From positions 186,001-250,000 of the forward strand of contig JADBKR010000008.1 of NCBI GenBank assembly GCA_014896295.1: a stretch of 64,000 nt of DNA, read 5' to 3'. The position numbers and the translations under genes were made by a program. A model generated the notes under the pieces. The model ran no database searches. It was not told the DNA's origin and saw nothing but the letters and a program-made list of their open reading frames with translations. Shown here piece after piece: positions 45,595-54,701 of this stretch (positions within the stretch are counted from its first letter, which is position 1; every line of letters begins with the position of its first letter). The DNA is from Limnochordaceae bacterium (lineage in GTDB: Bacteria; Bacillota; Limnochordia; Limnochordales; Geochordaceae).

Positions 45595-46752
45595 TCACGA
45601 GAAATAGCTGCGGGCGATGATCACTTTCTGGATCTCGTTGGTGCCTTCGTAGATCTGGGTGATCTTGGCGTCTCGCATCATGCGCTCGACGGGGTGGTCC
45701 TTCACGTACCCGTAGCCTCCGAGCAGCTGGACTGCGTCCGTGGTCACCCGCATGGCCGTGTCCGAGCAAAACATCTTGGCCATGGCCGCGTACCGGTTGA
45801 CCTCCGCAGGCAGCCGGCCGTAGCCATGGTCGTGGATGAGCCGCGACGCGTAGTACAACAGCTGCCGGGCCGCCTCGATCTGGGTCGCCATCTCCGCCAC
45901 CATGAACTGCAGCCCTTGAAACTCGGCCAAGAGCCGCCCGAACTGGCGCCGCTCCTTCATGTACGCCACCGCGTAATCGAAAGCCCCCTGGGCGATCCCC
46001 AGCGCCTGCGCCGCCACGCCGGGCCGGGACCGGTCGAAGGTCATCATGGCGATCTTGAAGCCCTCGCCCACTTCCCCCAGCCGGTGGTCGTCCGGTACCT
46101 CGCACCCGTCGAAGACCAGCTCGGCCGTGGGCGAAGCGTGCAGCCCCATCTTTTCCTCCAGGCGGCTCACCCCGAAGCCGGGCGTGCCCTTCTCGACGAC
46201 GAACGCTACGATGCCCTTGTGTCCCCGCGCCGGGTCGACCGTGGCGAAGGTGGTCAGGACGTCCGCCACGCTGCCGTTGGTGATGAACCGCTTGGTGCCC
46301 TCCAGCACCCAGCGGTCCCCGCGCCGCTCGGCCCGGGTGCGCAGGCTCGCCGGGTCCGAGCCGGCCTCGGGCTCGGTCAGCGCAAACGCCGCCAGCTTCT
46401 GCCCCGAGGCGATCGGCGGCAGCCAGCGCTGCTTCTGCTCTTCCGAGCCGCCCAGGACGATGGGCAGCGCCCCGAGCTCCTGCACCGCCAGGATGAGCGC
46501 CGCCGTGGCGTCCACCCGGGCGAGCTCCTCGATGACGACGACGAGCGTCAGGAGGTCGGTGCCCGCCCCGCCGTACGCCTCGGGCACGACGAGGCTGAAG
46601 AGACCCTGTTCCCGGAAGAGCTCGACGATGTCCCACGGAAACTCTCCGGTGCGGTCGTACTCTGCCGCCCGCGGCGCGATCTTCTCCTCCGCCAGCTCTC
46701 GCGCCAGCTTGCGAAACGACTCCTGTTCCTCCGTCAGGCGCCAGCCTGCCAT
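45595..46752 (-). CDS. acyl-CoA dehydrogenase (first, isovaleryl/short-chain type)
   Basis: The 385-residue flavoprotein shows the standard pattern: LTEEQESFRKLARELAEEKIAPRAAEYDRTGEFPWDIVELFREQGLF, FALTEPEAGSDPASLRTRAERRGDRWVLEGTKRFITNG, RRQFGRLLAEFQGLQFMVAEMATQIEAARQLLYYA, and LLGGYGYVKDHPVERMMRDAKITQIYEGTNEIQ, the last carrying the usual catalytic Glu. It oxidises acyl-CoA and passes electrons to ETF, encoded at the head of the same operon. ATG 46752 is used; the long open frame upstream is a shadow of the second dehydrogenase gene. It is the last gene of the operon. Confidence 0.92.
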   Translation of the reverse strand: MAGWRLTEEQESFRKLARELAEEKIAPRAAEYDRTGEFPWDIVELFREQGLFSLVVPEAYGGAGTDLLTLVVVIEELARVDATAALILAVQELGALPIVLGGSEEQKQRWLPPIASGQKLAAFALTEPEAGSDPASLRTRAERRGDRWVLEGTKRFITNGSVADVLTTFATVDPARGHKGIVAFVVEKGTPGFGVSRLEEKMGLHASPTAELVFDGCEVPDDHRLGEVGEGFKIAMMTFDRSRPGVAAQALGIAQGAFDYAVAYMKERRQFGRLLAEFQGLQFMVAEMATQIEAARQLLYYASRLIHDHGYGRLPAEVNRYAAMAKMFCSDTAMRVTTDAVQLLGGYGYVKDHPVERMMRDAKITQIYEGTNEIQKVIIARSYFS

Positions 46753-46817
46753 CACCTGGGCCACGTTGGCCGCCCCCCTCGCCCCCGGGGTTGGGAGCGC
46801 GCCCGCCTCGAAACGCC

Positions 46818-48044
46818 TCAGGCCGTCTCGCTTGTCCGGCTCGGGCGCAGGCCCATTTCCCGGGAAATAACCTCGCGCAGCATTTCGTCGGTGCCGCCGC
46901 CGATGCGGTAAAGCCGCAGATCTCGCCAGATCCGCTGCACGTCGTACTCCATCGTGTAGCCGTAGCCGCCGTGCATCTGCAGTGCCTCGTCGGCCACCTC
47001 GAACGCCGTCCGGGTGGCGACGAGCTTCGCCATCATGATCTCCTTGACCGCACGCCGGCCCTGCTCCACTCGCCACGCCGCCGCGTACACCAGCTGCCGG
47101 GCCGCCTCCAGCGCCGCCGCCATCTCCGCGATCCGGTGCTGCAGCGCCTGGAAGCGCCCGATGGGCTGGCCGAAGGCGTGGCGCGTCCGGACGTAGTCCA
47201 GCGTTTGGCGCAGCGCCTCCTGGCCCATGGCCACGGCCGCCGCCGCGATGGCGAGTCGCTCTCCCTCCAGCTCCCACATGAGGTGATAGAAGCCCCGGTG
47301 GAGTTCGCCCAGGAGGTGGCCGTCCGGCACGAAGCACTGGTCGAATAACAGCTCGCCGGTGTCCGACGACCACATGCCGACCTTGTCGAGGGTGCGCACG
47401 GTATGGAAGCCCGGCATGCCCCGTTCCACCAGGAAAAGGCTGATACCCGAGCGCCCCGCGGGCGGGTCGGTCTTGGCGGCCACCACCAACAGGTCCGCGA
47501 TGGCACCGTTGGTAATGAACGTCTTGCTCCCGTCCAGCACCCAGCCGCCCTCGGCACGGCGCGCCACCGTGCGGATGCCGGCGAGGTCCGATCCGGCCCA
47601 CGGTTCCGTCATGGCGATGGCCAGCACCTTCTCCCCGGCCAGCGCCGCCGGCAGGTAGCGCCGGTGCTGCTCGGGCGTCCCGAAGCGCACGAGCACCGGT
47701 AGCGCCATGTCCGTGTGAACCATGACCCCCATCGGAAGCCCGCCCATGCCGCACCGGTGCAGCTCCTCGATGAAGACGATCTCCGAGAACCAGTCCAGCC
47801 CCGCCCCGCCCAGGCTCTCCGGCACCCGCAGCCCCAACAGCCCGTACTCGCCCAGGGTGCGAAAGACGTCGGGAGGAAAGCCCCCCGCCTTCTCCCACTG
47901 CTGGGCGTGGGGCTTGAGGTAGCGCTCCACCACCTCGCGCACCGTCTCTCGCAACGCCCGGTGCTCCGGCCGGAAGTACGGCCCGAAGCGCTCCTCGAGG
48001 CCCGGCGCGTACTCCGCTCCGGCCTCCTGCGCCGCCAGTGCCAT
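46818..48044 (-). CDS. acyl-CoA dehydrogenase (second)
   Basis: The 408-residue flavoprotein has YFRPEHRALRETVREVVERYLKPHAQQWEKAGGFPPDVFRTLGEYGLLGLRVPESLGGAG, IAMTEPWAGSDLAGIRTVARRAEGGWVLDGSKTFITNG, and MHGGYGYTMEYDVQRIWRDLRLYRIGGGTDEMLREVIS. It differs clearly from its neighbour at the C-terminus (GGGTDEM instead of YEGTNEI), so the two probably take different acyl-CoA substrates. It lies 43 bp after the enoyl-CoA hydratase gene. Confidence 0.92.
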   Translation of the reverse strand: MALAAQEAGAEYAPGLEERFGPYFRPEHRALRETVREVVERYLKPHAQQWEKAGGFPPDVFRTLGEYGLLGLRVPESLGGAGLDWFSEIVFIEELHRCGMGGLPMGVMVHTDMALPVLVRFGTPEQHRRYLPAALAGEKVLAIAMTEPWAGSDLAGIRTVARRAEGGWVLDGSKTFITNGAIADLLVVAAKTDPPAGRSGISLFLVERGMPGFHTVRTLDKVGMWSSDTGELLFDQCFVPDGHLLGELHRGFYHLMWELEGERLAIAAAAVAMGQEALRQTLDYVRTRHAFGQPIGRFQALQHRIAEMAAALEAARQLVYAAAWRVEQGRRAVKEIMMAKLVATRTAFEVADEALQMHGGYGYTMEYDVQRIWRDLRLYRIGGGTDEMLREVISREMGLRPSRTSETA

Positions 48045-48087
48045 CTCGTACGCCCCCCGTGCGCGCTGACGCCCCGGCGCTCGAGTC

Positions 48088-48912
48088 CTAGCGGCCCCGG
48101 AAGGACGGCGGGCGCTTCTCGAGGAAAGCCCGCACCCCTTCCGCCCGATCCTCCGTCGCCAGGGTCATCGCAAAGGCCTGCCGCTCCCACACCAGTCCCC
48201 ACGACAGCGGCCCTTCGAGCCCACGCCGGGTCACCTCTTTGATGAGCCGCAGGGCGACGGGAGCCTGCCGGGCAAGCTCGCCCGCCAGCTTCTCCGCCTC
48301 GGCGAGCACCTGGCCGTCGGGCACGACCCGGTTGACCAGCCCGACCCGCCACGCCTCCCGAGCGTCCATGCGGGCCCCCGTCATGAGCCACTCCAGAGCG
48401 CGCCCGAGCCCGACGAGGCGCGCCAGCCGCTGCGTGCCACCGGCGCCCGGCATGATCCCGAGCCGGATCTCGGGCTGACCGAAGGAGGCGCTCTCCTCAG
48501 CGATCCGGATGTCGGCCTGCATCGCGATCTCGAGGCCCCCGCCCATGGCGGCGCCCTGGATGGCTGCCACCACCGGCTTCTCGCAGGCGCTCACCCGCTC
48601 GAACAAGGGCGCGCGCCGGCGGATCCACGCTTGCGCCGCGGCCGCCCCGTCGATCCCTTCCATCTCCGTGATGTCCGCCCCGGCGCAGAAGTGCTTGCCG
48701 GCTCCCGCCAGTACGATGGCCCTCACCGCCGGCTCCTGCTCGGCTCTGTCCAGGGCCACAGCCAGGGCTGAGAGCAGGGCGTAGCTCAACGCATTGTACT
48801 TGTCGGGCCGGTTGAGGGTGATGAGGGCGTACCCCTCCCGGGGCTCGTAGCGCACGAGCCCTTCCCCGGCCTCCTCCGGGACGGTCTTTGCCGCGTCATC
48901 TCGGGACTCCAT
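48088..48912 (-). CDS. enoyl-CoA hydratase/isomerase (second)
   Basis: The 274-residue crotonase-family protein has both oxyanion-hole segments: IVLAGAGKHFCAGADITEM and AIQGAAMGGGLEIAMQADIRIA. The catalytic region SFGQPEIRLGIMPGAGGTQRLARLVGLGRALEWLMTG keeps the two acidic positions of hydratases. It adds water to 2-enoyl-CoA (or, in leucine breakdown, to methylglutaconyl-CoA). ATG 48912 follows GGGGAGTGGGTGAGAG. It lies 20 bp after the carboxyltransferase gene. Confidence 0.9.
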   Translation of the reverse strand: MESRDDAAKTVPEEAGEGLVRYEPREGYALITLNRPDKYNALSYALLSALAVALDRAEQEPAVRAIVLAGAGKHFCAGADITEMEGIDGAAAAQAWIRRRAPLFERVSACEKPVVAAIQGAAMGGGLEIAMQADIRIAEESASFGQPEIRLGIMPGAGGTQRLARLVGLGRALEWLMTGARMDAREAWRVGLVNRVVPDGQVLAEAEKLAGELARQAPVALRLIKEVTRRGLEGPLSWGLVWERQAFAMTLATEDRAEGVRAFLEKRPPSFRGR

Positions 48913-48932
48913 CGCTCTCACCCACTCCCCCT

Positions 48933-50507
48933 TCACACCGGGTAGACGGGGTTGCGACGGTGGGAGAACGCCGGCACCGGGCGGTGCCCGTAGAGCTCGA
49001 GGCGTTCCACGATCTCCTGGCGCAACCGCTCGGGGGGCACCACGGCGTCGACGATGAGCTGGGAGGCAAGCCGGACGATGTCGACGTCCCGGGTGTACTC
49101 CTCGCGCTTTTCCTCGACGAACGCGCCCCGCTCCGCCTCGGGCAGCTGCATGATGCGGTTGTAGTAGACCGCATTCACGGCCGCCTCGGGCCCCATGACG
49201 GCGATCTGGGCGGTGGGCAGGGCCAGGGTGCAGTCCGGTTCGAAGGCGGGCCCCGCCATCGCGTAGAGCCCTGCCCCGTAACACTTGCGGACGATGACCG
49301 CGATCTTGGGCACCGTCGCCTCGCTCGTGGCGCAGATCATCTTGGCCCCGTGCCGGATGATGCCCTGGCGCTCCACCCGGCTTCCGATCATGAAGCCGGG
49401 CACGTCGGCCAGGTACAACAACGGGATGCCATACGCGTTGCACAGCCAGACGAAGCGCGCCGCTTTGTCCGAGGAGTCCACGAAGAGTACGCCGCCCTTG
49501 ACCTTGGGCTGGTTGGCGACGATTCCCACCGCCCGCCCCTCGATGCGGGCCAGCGCCGTGATGATCTCGGGCGCGTACAGCCGCTTGATCTCGAGCACCG
49601 ACCCCTCGTCGACCAGCGCCTCGATGAGCTCCATCATGTCGAAAGGCGTGTTGGGGCGCAGGGGCACGATCTCCGCGACCGGCCGACCCGGGCGCGGCGG
49701 CACCGGCGCAGCGGCAGGCGGCTTCGCCTGCCAGTGGTCGGGCATGTAGGCGAGGTAGCGGCGCACGAGAGCGATCGCCTCGTCCTCGCTGCTCGCCAAC
49801 CAGTCGCCCAGCCCGCTCTCGGTGCAGTGCATGCGGGCGCCGCCCATCTCCTCGAGGCTCACCTTCTCGCCGATCACCATCTCGGCCATCCGGGGCGAGC
49901 CGAGGAAAGCGCTCGCGTTGGCGTCGACCATGATGGTCACGTCGGACAGCGCCGGGATGTACGCCGCCCCGGCGGGCGACGGCCCGAAGAGCACGCAGAT
50001 TTGGGGAACGACGCCGGACATCTTCACCTGGTTGTAGAAGATGCGCCCGGCATGGCGCCGCCCCGGAAACATCTCTACCTGGTCGGTGATGCGCGCCCCG
50101 GCCGAGTCGACCAGGTAGATCATGGGCACCGCCATGCGCATCGCGGTCTCCTGGATGCGCACGATCTTCTCGACGGTGCGGGCGCCCCACGAACCCGCCT
50201 TCACCGTGGAATCCGACGCCATGAAGCAGACCGGCCGCCCGTGGATGCGGCCGATGCCCGTCACCACCGCGTCGGCGGCGAGTTCCGGGCTCTCGGCGGC
50301 CGCGAGCCGCCCGTCCTCCACCATGGCGGAGCCGGGGTCGAGCAGTCGGCGCAGCCGTTCCCGCACGAAGAGCTTGCCCTGAGCCGCCGCCGACTCGTGG
50401 TAGCGCCGGGGGCCTCCGGCCAGGGCCCGCGCTTCGACCTGGCGCACCCGCTCGTGCGGGTCGGCCGGCGCCTGAGAAGGCGCAAGGGGGCGTGACTCGT
50501 CCGCCAC
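48933..50507 (-). CDS. acyl-CoA carboxylase beta subunit (carboxyltransferase)
   Basis: The 524-residue protein is a biotin-dependent carboxyltransferase of the propionyl/methylcrotonyl-CoA carboxylase type: AAAQGKLFVRERLRRLLDPGSAMVEDG, MIYLVDSAGARITDQVEMFPGRRHAGRIFYNQVKMSGVVPQICVLFGPSPAGAAYIPALSD, GVLFVDSSDKAARFVWLCNAYGIPLLYLADVPGFMIGS, and PTAQIAVMGPEAAVNAVYY. GTG 50507 overlaps the hydratase gene upstream by 7 bases less than a codon-frame shift and has GTGAGG before it. Gene context with a biotin carrier and hydratases suggests methylcrotonyl-CoA (leucine breakdown), but no biotin carboxylase lies in the window. Confidence 0.88.
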   Translation of the reverse strand: MADESRPLAPSQAPADPHERVRQVEARALAGGPRRYHESAAAQGKLFVRERLRRLLDPGSAMVEDGRLAAAESPELAADAVVTGIGRIHGRPVCFMASDSTVKAGSWGARTVEKIVRIQETAMRMAVPMIYLVDSAGARITDQVEMFPGRRHAGRIFYNQVKMSGVVPQICVLFGPSPAGAAYIPALSDVTIMVDANASAFLGSPRMAEMVIGEKVSLEEMGGARMHCTESGLGDWLASSEDEAIALVRRYLAYMPDHWQAKPPAAAPVPPRPGRPVAEIVPLRPNTPFDMMELIEALVDEGSVLEIKRLYAPEIITALARIEGRAVGIVANQPKVKGGVLFVDSSDKAARFVWLCNAYGIPLLYLADVPGFMIGSRVERQGIIRHGAKMICATSEATVPKIAVIVRKCYGAGLYAMAGPAFEPDCTLALPTAQIAVMGPEAAVNAVYYNRIMQLPEAERGAFVEEKREEYTRDVDIVRLASQLIVDAVVPPERLRQEIVERLELYGHRPVPAFSHRRNPVYPV

Positions 50508-50514
50508 GGCCGCC

Positions 50515-51303
50515 TCACCGCCCCTTCCACTGCGGCGCTCGCTTTTCGAGGAACGCCCGCACGCCTTCCTGGAAATCGTCGCTCCCGGCGAGCACGAGCC
50601 GCAGCGCGTGCAGGTACTCGATGGCGCTTCCCACCGGGAGATCCCGGCTCTCGGCCCACCCCCGCAGCCCCACTTCGACGGCCAGTGGGCTCCAGCCGGC
50701 GATCTGGCGGGCCACCGCCCCCGCCTCTTCCGGCAGCCGGTCGTGGGGCACGACCCGGTGGACGAGCCCCATCGCTTGGGCCTCCTGGGCATCGAAGAGG
50801 CGCCCGGTCAGGCCGAGCTCCAGGGCGCGCCGCTCCCCCACCGCCCGGGCCAGCGCCGGCATCACCACCATGGGAAACATGCCGAGGCGTACCTCGGTCG
50901 CCCCGAAGCGGGCCCGGTCGGAGGCCACCGCCACGTGAGCAAGCGCCACCAGCCCCAGGCCGCCCCCCAGCGCCCACCCGTTGACCGCGGCCACCAGCGG
51001 TCGGCGAAGCCGGGCTCCCAACTTGAACAGCCGCACCAGCGCCTCCCCGCCGGCGAAGGCCTCCGGGGCCGGCCGGCCACCCGTGGCGGCGAACTCCCGC
51101 ACGTCCGCCCCCGCGCAAAACGCCTCGCCGCTACCGGTCAGCAGGATCGCCCGGACCGCGGGCACCTGCTCGGCCTGCTCGAGGGCATCCGCGAGCGCCG
51201 CAGCCGCCTCGCCGGTGAGGGGATTGCGCCGTTCGGGGTCGCTCAGGGTGAGGCGCAGCACACCGGCCTCGTCGGGCCCTTCGCGCACCACGTGGCCGCT
51301 CAT
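50515..51303 (-). CDS. enoyl-CoA hydratase/isomerase (first)
   Basis: The 262-residue crotonase-family protein shows LTLSDPERRNPLTGEAAAALADALEQAE, ILLTGSGEAFCAGADVREF, AAVNGWALGGGLGLVALAHVAVASDRARFGATEVRLGMFPMVVMPALARAVG and the C-terminal EGVRAFLEKRAPQWKGR. It is related to the hydratase downstream but is clearly distinct; the MFPMVV stretch replaces the usual glycine-rich GAGGTQ, so its reaction may differ (isomerase or methylglutaconyl-CoA hydratase-like). Its start overlaps the stop of the biotin-carrier gene by 4 bp. Confidence 0.9.
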   Translation of the reverse strand: MSGHVVREGPDEAGVLRLTLSDPERRNPLTGEAAAALADALEQAEQVPAVRAILLTGSGEAFCAGADVREFAATGGRPAPEAFAGGEALVRLFKLGARLRRPLVAAVNGWALGGGLGLVALAHVAVASDRARFGATEVRLGMFPMVVMPALARAVGERRALELGLTGRLFDAQEAQAMGLVHRVVPHDRLPEEAGAVARQIAGWSPLAVEVGLRGWAESRDLPVGSAIEYLHALRLVLAGSDDFQEGVRAFLEKRAPQWKGR

Positions 51304-51512
51304 TCCAGCACCACGAGCACGTCGCCCTCCTGCACGAAGTCGCCCGGCTTCACCCGTACTTCCCGGACCTGCCCTCCGGCCGGCGCCGTCACAGGGATCT
51401 CCATCTTCATGGACTCCAGCACCACGACCTCGTCGCCCGGCCGCACCGAAGCCCCCGGCTCCACCGCGACCCGGGCCACCATCCCCGTCATCTCAGCTTT
51501 GACCGGCGTCAT
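51300..51512 (-). CDS. small biotin/lipoyl carrier protein
   Basis: The 70-residue protein is a stand-alone biotinyl domain: MTGMVARVAVEPGASVRPGDEVVVLESMKMEIPVTAPAGG, with the biotin-accepting Lys in ESMKME. It carries carboxybiotin between a biotin carboxylase and the carboxyltransferase encoded downstream. Similar short carriers occur in leucine-type catabolic clusters of Bacillus (YngHB). It overlaps the FeS oxidoreductase gene by 20 bp upstream and the hydratase gene by 4 bp downstream. Confidence 0.93.
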   Translation of the reverse strand: MTPVKAEMTGMVARVAVEPGASVRPGDEVVVLESMKMEIPVTAPAGGQVREVRVKPGDFVQEGDVLVVLE

Positions 51513-53586
51513 GCTCCTTCACGACCTGCCCCCCGTGCGGGGCGGCGGCAGCGGCGCTGCCCGTCCCGGCCCCGGCCGTCTCCATCCAGCGGGTCGCCTC
51601 CTCGACCAGCTCGGCCACGTCGCGCACCTGCACCTCCCGTTCGCCGGCCGCCGCCTTGACCGCGTCATCCAGCATCGCCATGCAAAACGGGCAGCCCACC
51701 GCCACGGTCTCGGCGCCGGTGGCGACGGCCTCCCCGGCCCTGAGCCGGCTGACCCGCTGCCCTTCCGGCTCCTCCACCCACATGCGCCCGCCGCCAGCCC
51801 CGCAGCAGAGGCTCTTGGTACGGTTGCGGGGCATCTCCACCAGCTCGGCGCCGCCCAGCTCCTCCAGGACGAAGCGTGGTGGCTCCACCACGCCGTTGTG
51901 CCGCCCCAGGTAGCACGGGTCGTGGAAGGTCACCCGCTGCTCGCGCGCTTTGGACGGCCGGGCTTTCAGGCGTCCTTCGGCTGCGAGCTTCGCGAGCATC
52001 TCGGTGTGGTGGGTCACCTGGTAGCGGCCGCCGAACGCGGGGTATTCGTTGTTGAACGTGTTGAAGCAATGCGGGCACGTCGTGACGATGCGCCGCACGC
52101 CCAGCCGCTCGAAGGTCTCGATGTTGGCCCGGGCCAGCTGCTCGAAGAGGAACTCGTTGCCGATCCGCCTCGCCGGGTCGCCCGTGCACTGCTCTTGCGC
52201 CCCCAGCACGCCCACGCGCACACCGGCCCGCAAGAGCGACGTGACGAACGCCCGCGCCACCTTCTGGTTGCGTTCGTCGAAGGCGGCGGCGCACCCCGCC
52301 CAGTACACCACGTCGACGGAGGCGGCCTGGCCGGGCTCGGTGAGTTCCACGACCCCGAGGCCCTGGTACCAGCCGGTGCGGCTGGCCGTCGCCCCCCGGA
52401 ACGGATGGCCCCGCGCCTCCAGGCTCCGCAGCGCGTCCTGCATGGTCTCGGGGAACTCTGACTCTTCCATCACCAGGTACCGGCGCATCTCCACGATCTT
52501 GGGAACGTGCTCGATGAAGACGGGGCACGCCTCCATGCACGCCATGCAGGTGGTGCACGCCCACAGCGTCTCGGGCCGGACGACCTCGCCGGCCAGCTTG
52601 CGGGGCGCGGCGCCGTCCCCCGGGCCGTCTCTCAGCTCGTTGCGCAGGTCGAGGATGAGGTCCATCGGCGAAAGCGGCTTGCCGGTCATGCTGGCCGGGC
52701 AGACCGCCGTGCAACGCCCGCACTCGGTGCAGACGTCGAGGTCGAAGAGGTCTTTCCAGCGCAGATCCGACGGAGCCGAGGCTCCCAGCCGCTCCGTCTT
52801 CTCGAAGTCGATGGGAGCCGGGCTGGCCGGCGCCTGCAAGGGCTGCAGGTATACGTTGGCCGGCGCGAGCACCAGGTGGAACAGCTTGGAGTACGGGACG
52901 TAGGCGATGAAGGCCATGGCGAGCGCGAAGTGCAACCACCACAGCCCGGCGTGCCACGCCCGCAGCGTCGCTTCGCCGAGCCCGAGGGCCCAGGCTCCCC
53001 GGGCCACGGCCAGGCCGGCGAAGCTCCACGGGGCCCACGGGTCGTGGGTCGCCGCGATGCGCAGCCCCTCGACGAGATACCCGGTGACCAGGATGAGCTC
53101 GAAGAGCACGAGGATGGCCGCGTCGGACCAGATCCCCCGGCGCAGGCGGGGATTTTTCGCCACGTACCGCTGCCACAGGGCGGCCCCCACGCCGGCGATG
53201 GCTGCCAGGCCCATGGCGTCCAGCGCCGCCGACTGGAAGTAGAGGTAGAAGCGCCCCTGCATGATGCGCAAGCCGAAGTCCTGGTGGATGAACACGACGA
53301 CGGTGCCGGCGAAGAGGAACACGAAGCCCCAGAAGAACGCGAAGTGATACAGCCCCGCCACCCGGTCCGCCAGCAGCCGGCCGTGGGCGGCCACGTGCCG
53401 CAGCACCAGCAGAAGGCGCGGCCAGACGGGGGTCAGGCGCGCGACCGGGCGCCCCTGCCGCCACACCCGCAAACGGCGCCAGATACCGTAACCGAAGATC
53501 CCCACGGCGACCGCGGCCAGGACGTACATCACGATGACGCCGGCGTGGGGAATGTTCCAGAAGACTTCTCGGGTCGCTTGGTTCAC
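51493..53586 (-). CDS. membrane FeS oxidoreductase, ETF:menaquinone oxidoreductase type
   Basis: The 697-residue protein has a NarI-like membrane part (five or so helices in residues 14-235, with His residues for haem b), two [4Fe-4S] motifs (CTECGRCTAVCP, 286-296; CTTCMACMEACP, 344-354), and a C-terminal heterodisulphide-reductase part with CCG-type cysteine domains (WAGCAAAF, TTCPHCFNTF, HDPCYLGRHN, SLCCGAGGGRMW, VGCPFCMAML). Proteins of this layout next to etfAB pass electrons from reduced ETF to menaquinone. It links acyl-CoA oxidation to respiration. The gene lies between etfA and the biotin carrier. Confidence 0.92.
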   Translation of the reverse strand: MNQATREVFWNIPHAGVIVMYVLAAVAVGIFGYGIWRRLRVWRQGRPVARLTPVWPRLLLVLRHVAAHGRLLADRVAGLYHFAFFWGFVFLFAGTVVVFIHQDFGLRIMQGRFYLYFQSAALDAMGLAAIAGVGAALWQRYVAKNPRLRRGIWSDAAILVLFELILVTGYLVEGLRIAATHDPWAPWSFAGLAVARGAWALGLGEATLRAWHAGLWWLHFALAMAFIAYVPYSKLFHLVLAPANVYLQPLQAPASPAPIDFEKTERLGASAPSDLRWKDLFDLDVCTECGRCTAVCPASMTGKPLSPMDLILDLRNELRDGPGDGAAPRKLAGEVVRPETLWACTTCMACMEACPVFIEHVPKIVEMRRYLVMEESEFPETMQDALRSLEARGHPFRGATASRTGWYQGLGVVELTEPGQAASVDVVYWAGCAAAFDERNQKVARAFVTSLLRAGVRVGVLGAQEQCTGDPARRIGNEFLFEQLARANIETFERLGVRRIVTTCPHCFNTFNNEYPAFGGRYQVTHHTEMLAKLAAEGRLKARPSKAREQRVTFHDPCYLGRHNGVVEPPRFVLEELGGAELVEMPRNRTKSLCCGAGGGRMWVEEPEGQRVSRLRAGEAVATGAETVAVGCPFCMAMLDDAVKAAAGEREVQVRDVAELVEEATRWMETAGAGTGSAAAAAPHGGQVVKEHDAGQS

Positions 53587-53646
53587 CGGCGGCGTGGCGA
53601 TGTGCCCTCCCCCTCTGCTCCCGCCTTCGGCCGTATCGGGGCCGGG

Positions 53647-54675
53647 TCAGGAGGCCCGGGCCGCATCGCCGCCCCGCCCGAGCGCCTGCGCCAGACGGTC
53701 GGTCAGAAGCGGCAACACCCTGCGGTAGTCCTCCACGAGGCCCAACTCGGCCGCCCGGAATATGGGGGCCTCCGGGTCCTTGTTGATGGCCACCACGTGG
53801 CGCGCCCCGGAGACTCCCGCCAGGTGCTGGCTGGCGCCGCTGATCCCGACCGCCACGTAGAGGTCCGGTGCCACGATCTTGCCGGTCTGCCCGATCTGCA
53901 GGTGAGCCGGCGCCCAGCCGGCGTCGACCGCAGCCCGGGACGCGCCGACGGCCCCTCCCAAGACCTCGGCGAGACGCCGCAGTGCCTCGAAGCCCTCTGG
54001 CCCGCCGACGCCCCGCCCGCCCGAAACGATGACCCTGGCATCTTCGAGCTTCTGCCCCTCGGAAGAGCCGGCACGCCGCTCCACGACGCGCGGCCGCGCC
54101 CCTCCGAGCGCGCCGGCGGGCAGCGAGAGGTGCACCACGGCGTCCGCGGGGACGGGCCCCTCCTGCATCGCGGCAGGCGCGCGAAACGCCCTGGGCCGCA
54201 CCACCGCTACCGTGCGCGGCCGCCGGGCCCGGACGGCCGCCATGGCCTTGCCGCCGTAAATCGGGCGCACCCACAGGACCTGGCCGTCCACCCCTCGGAC
54301 CTCCACCACCTCCGTGACGGAGGCCGCCCCCAGCCGCATGGCAAGCCGCGGCCCCACCTGGGCGCCCAGGGGATCCCCGTCGAGGACGGCCACGGACGCC
54401 CCTGTCTCCGGCACCAGCCCGGCCAGGGCCGCTACCAGGGCGCCCGCGTCCGAGTCCCGCAGGGCCGGGTCCGCGGCCGCAAACACGCGCCGCGCCCCCA
54501 GCCGCCAGAGCCGTTCGGCGGTGGGGGCGAGCGCAGTGCGCTCCGTGCCGGCGAGCACCAGGGCCAGGAGTTCGCCTCCGGTTGCCCGGGCCGCCTCGAC
54601 GGCGCAGCCCATCAGTTCGTCGACCCCCGAGCCGGGGGTGCCTTCCGGAGCCAGCACGATGGCGACGACGCTCAT
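53647..54675 (-). CDS. etfA: electron transfer flavoprotein alpha subunit
   Basis: The 342-residue protein has the ETF-alpha C-terminal FAD domain: LEDARVIVSGGRGVGGPEGFEALRRLAEVLGGAVGASRAAVDAGWAPAHLQIGQTGKIVAPDLYVAVGISGASQHLAGVSGARHVVAINKDPEAPIFRAAELGLVEDYRRVLPLL. This matches EtfA closely. ATG 54675 follows GAAGGGG. It lies 26 bp after etfB and 60 bp before the membrane oxidoreductase. ETF receives electrons from the two acyl-CoA dehydrogenases of the operon. Confidence 0.95.
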   Translation of the reverse strand: MSVVAIVLAPEGTPGSGVDELMGCAVEAARATGGELLALVLAGTERTALAPTAERLWRLGARRVFAAADPALRDSDAGALVAALAGLVPETGASVAVLDGDPLGAQVGPRLAMRLGAASVTEVVEVRGVDGQVLWVRPIYGGKAMAAVRARRPRTVAVVRPRAFRAPAAMQEGPVPADAVVHLSLPAGALGGARPRVVERRAGSSEGQKLEDARVIVSGGRGVGGPEGFEALRRLAEVLGGAVGASRAAVDAGWAPAHLQIGQTGKIVAPDLYVAVGISGASQHLAGVSGARHVVAINKDPEAPIFRAAELGLVEDYRRVLPLLTDRLAQALGRGGDAARAS

Positions 54676-54701
54676 GGCGTTCCCCTTCTCCCCTGTGCGA
54701 T

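Noticed and set aside
45595-47898. A 767-codon frame containing an acyl-CoA dehydrogenase
   Set aside because: The N-terminal 382 codons are the shadow of the second dehydrogenase gene; the real gene starts at 46752.
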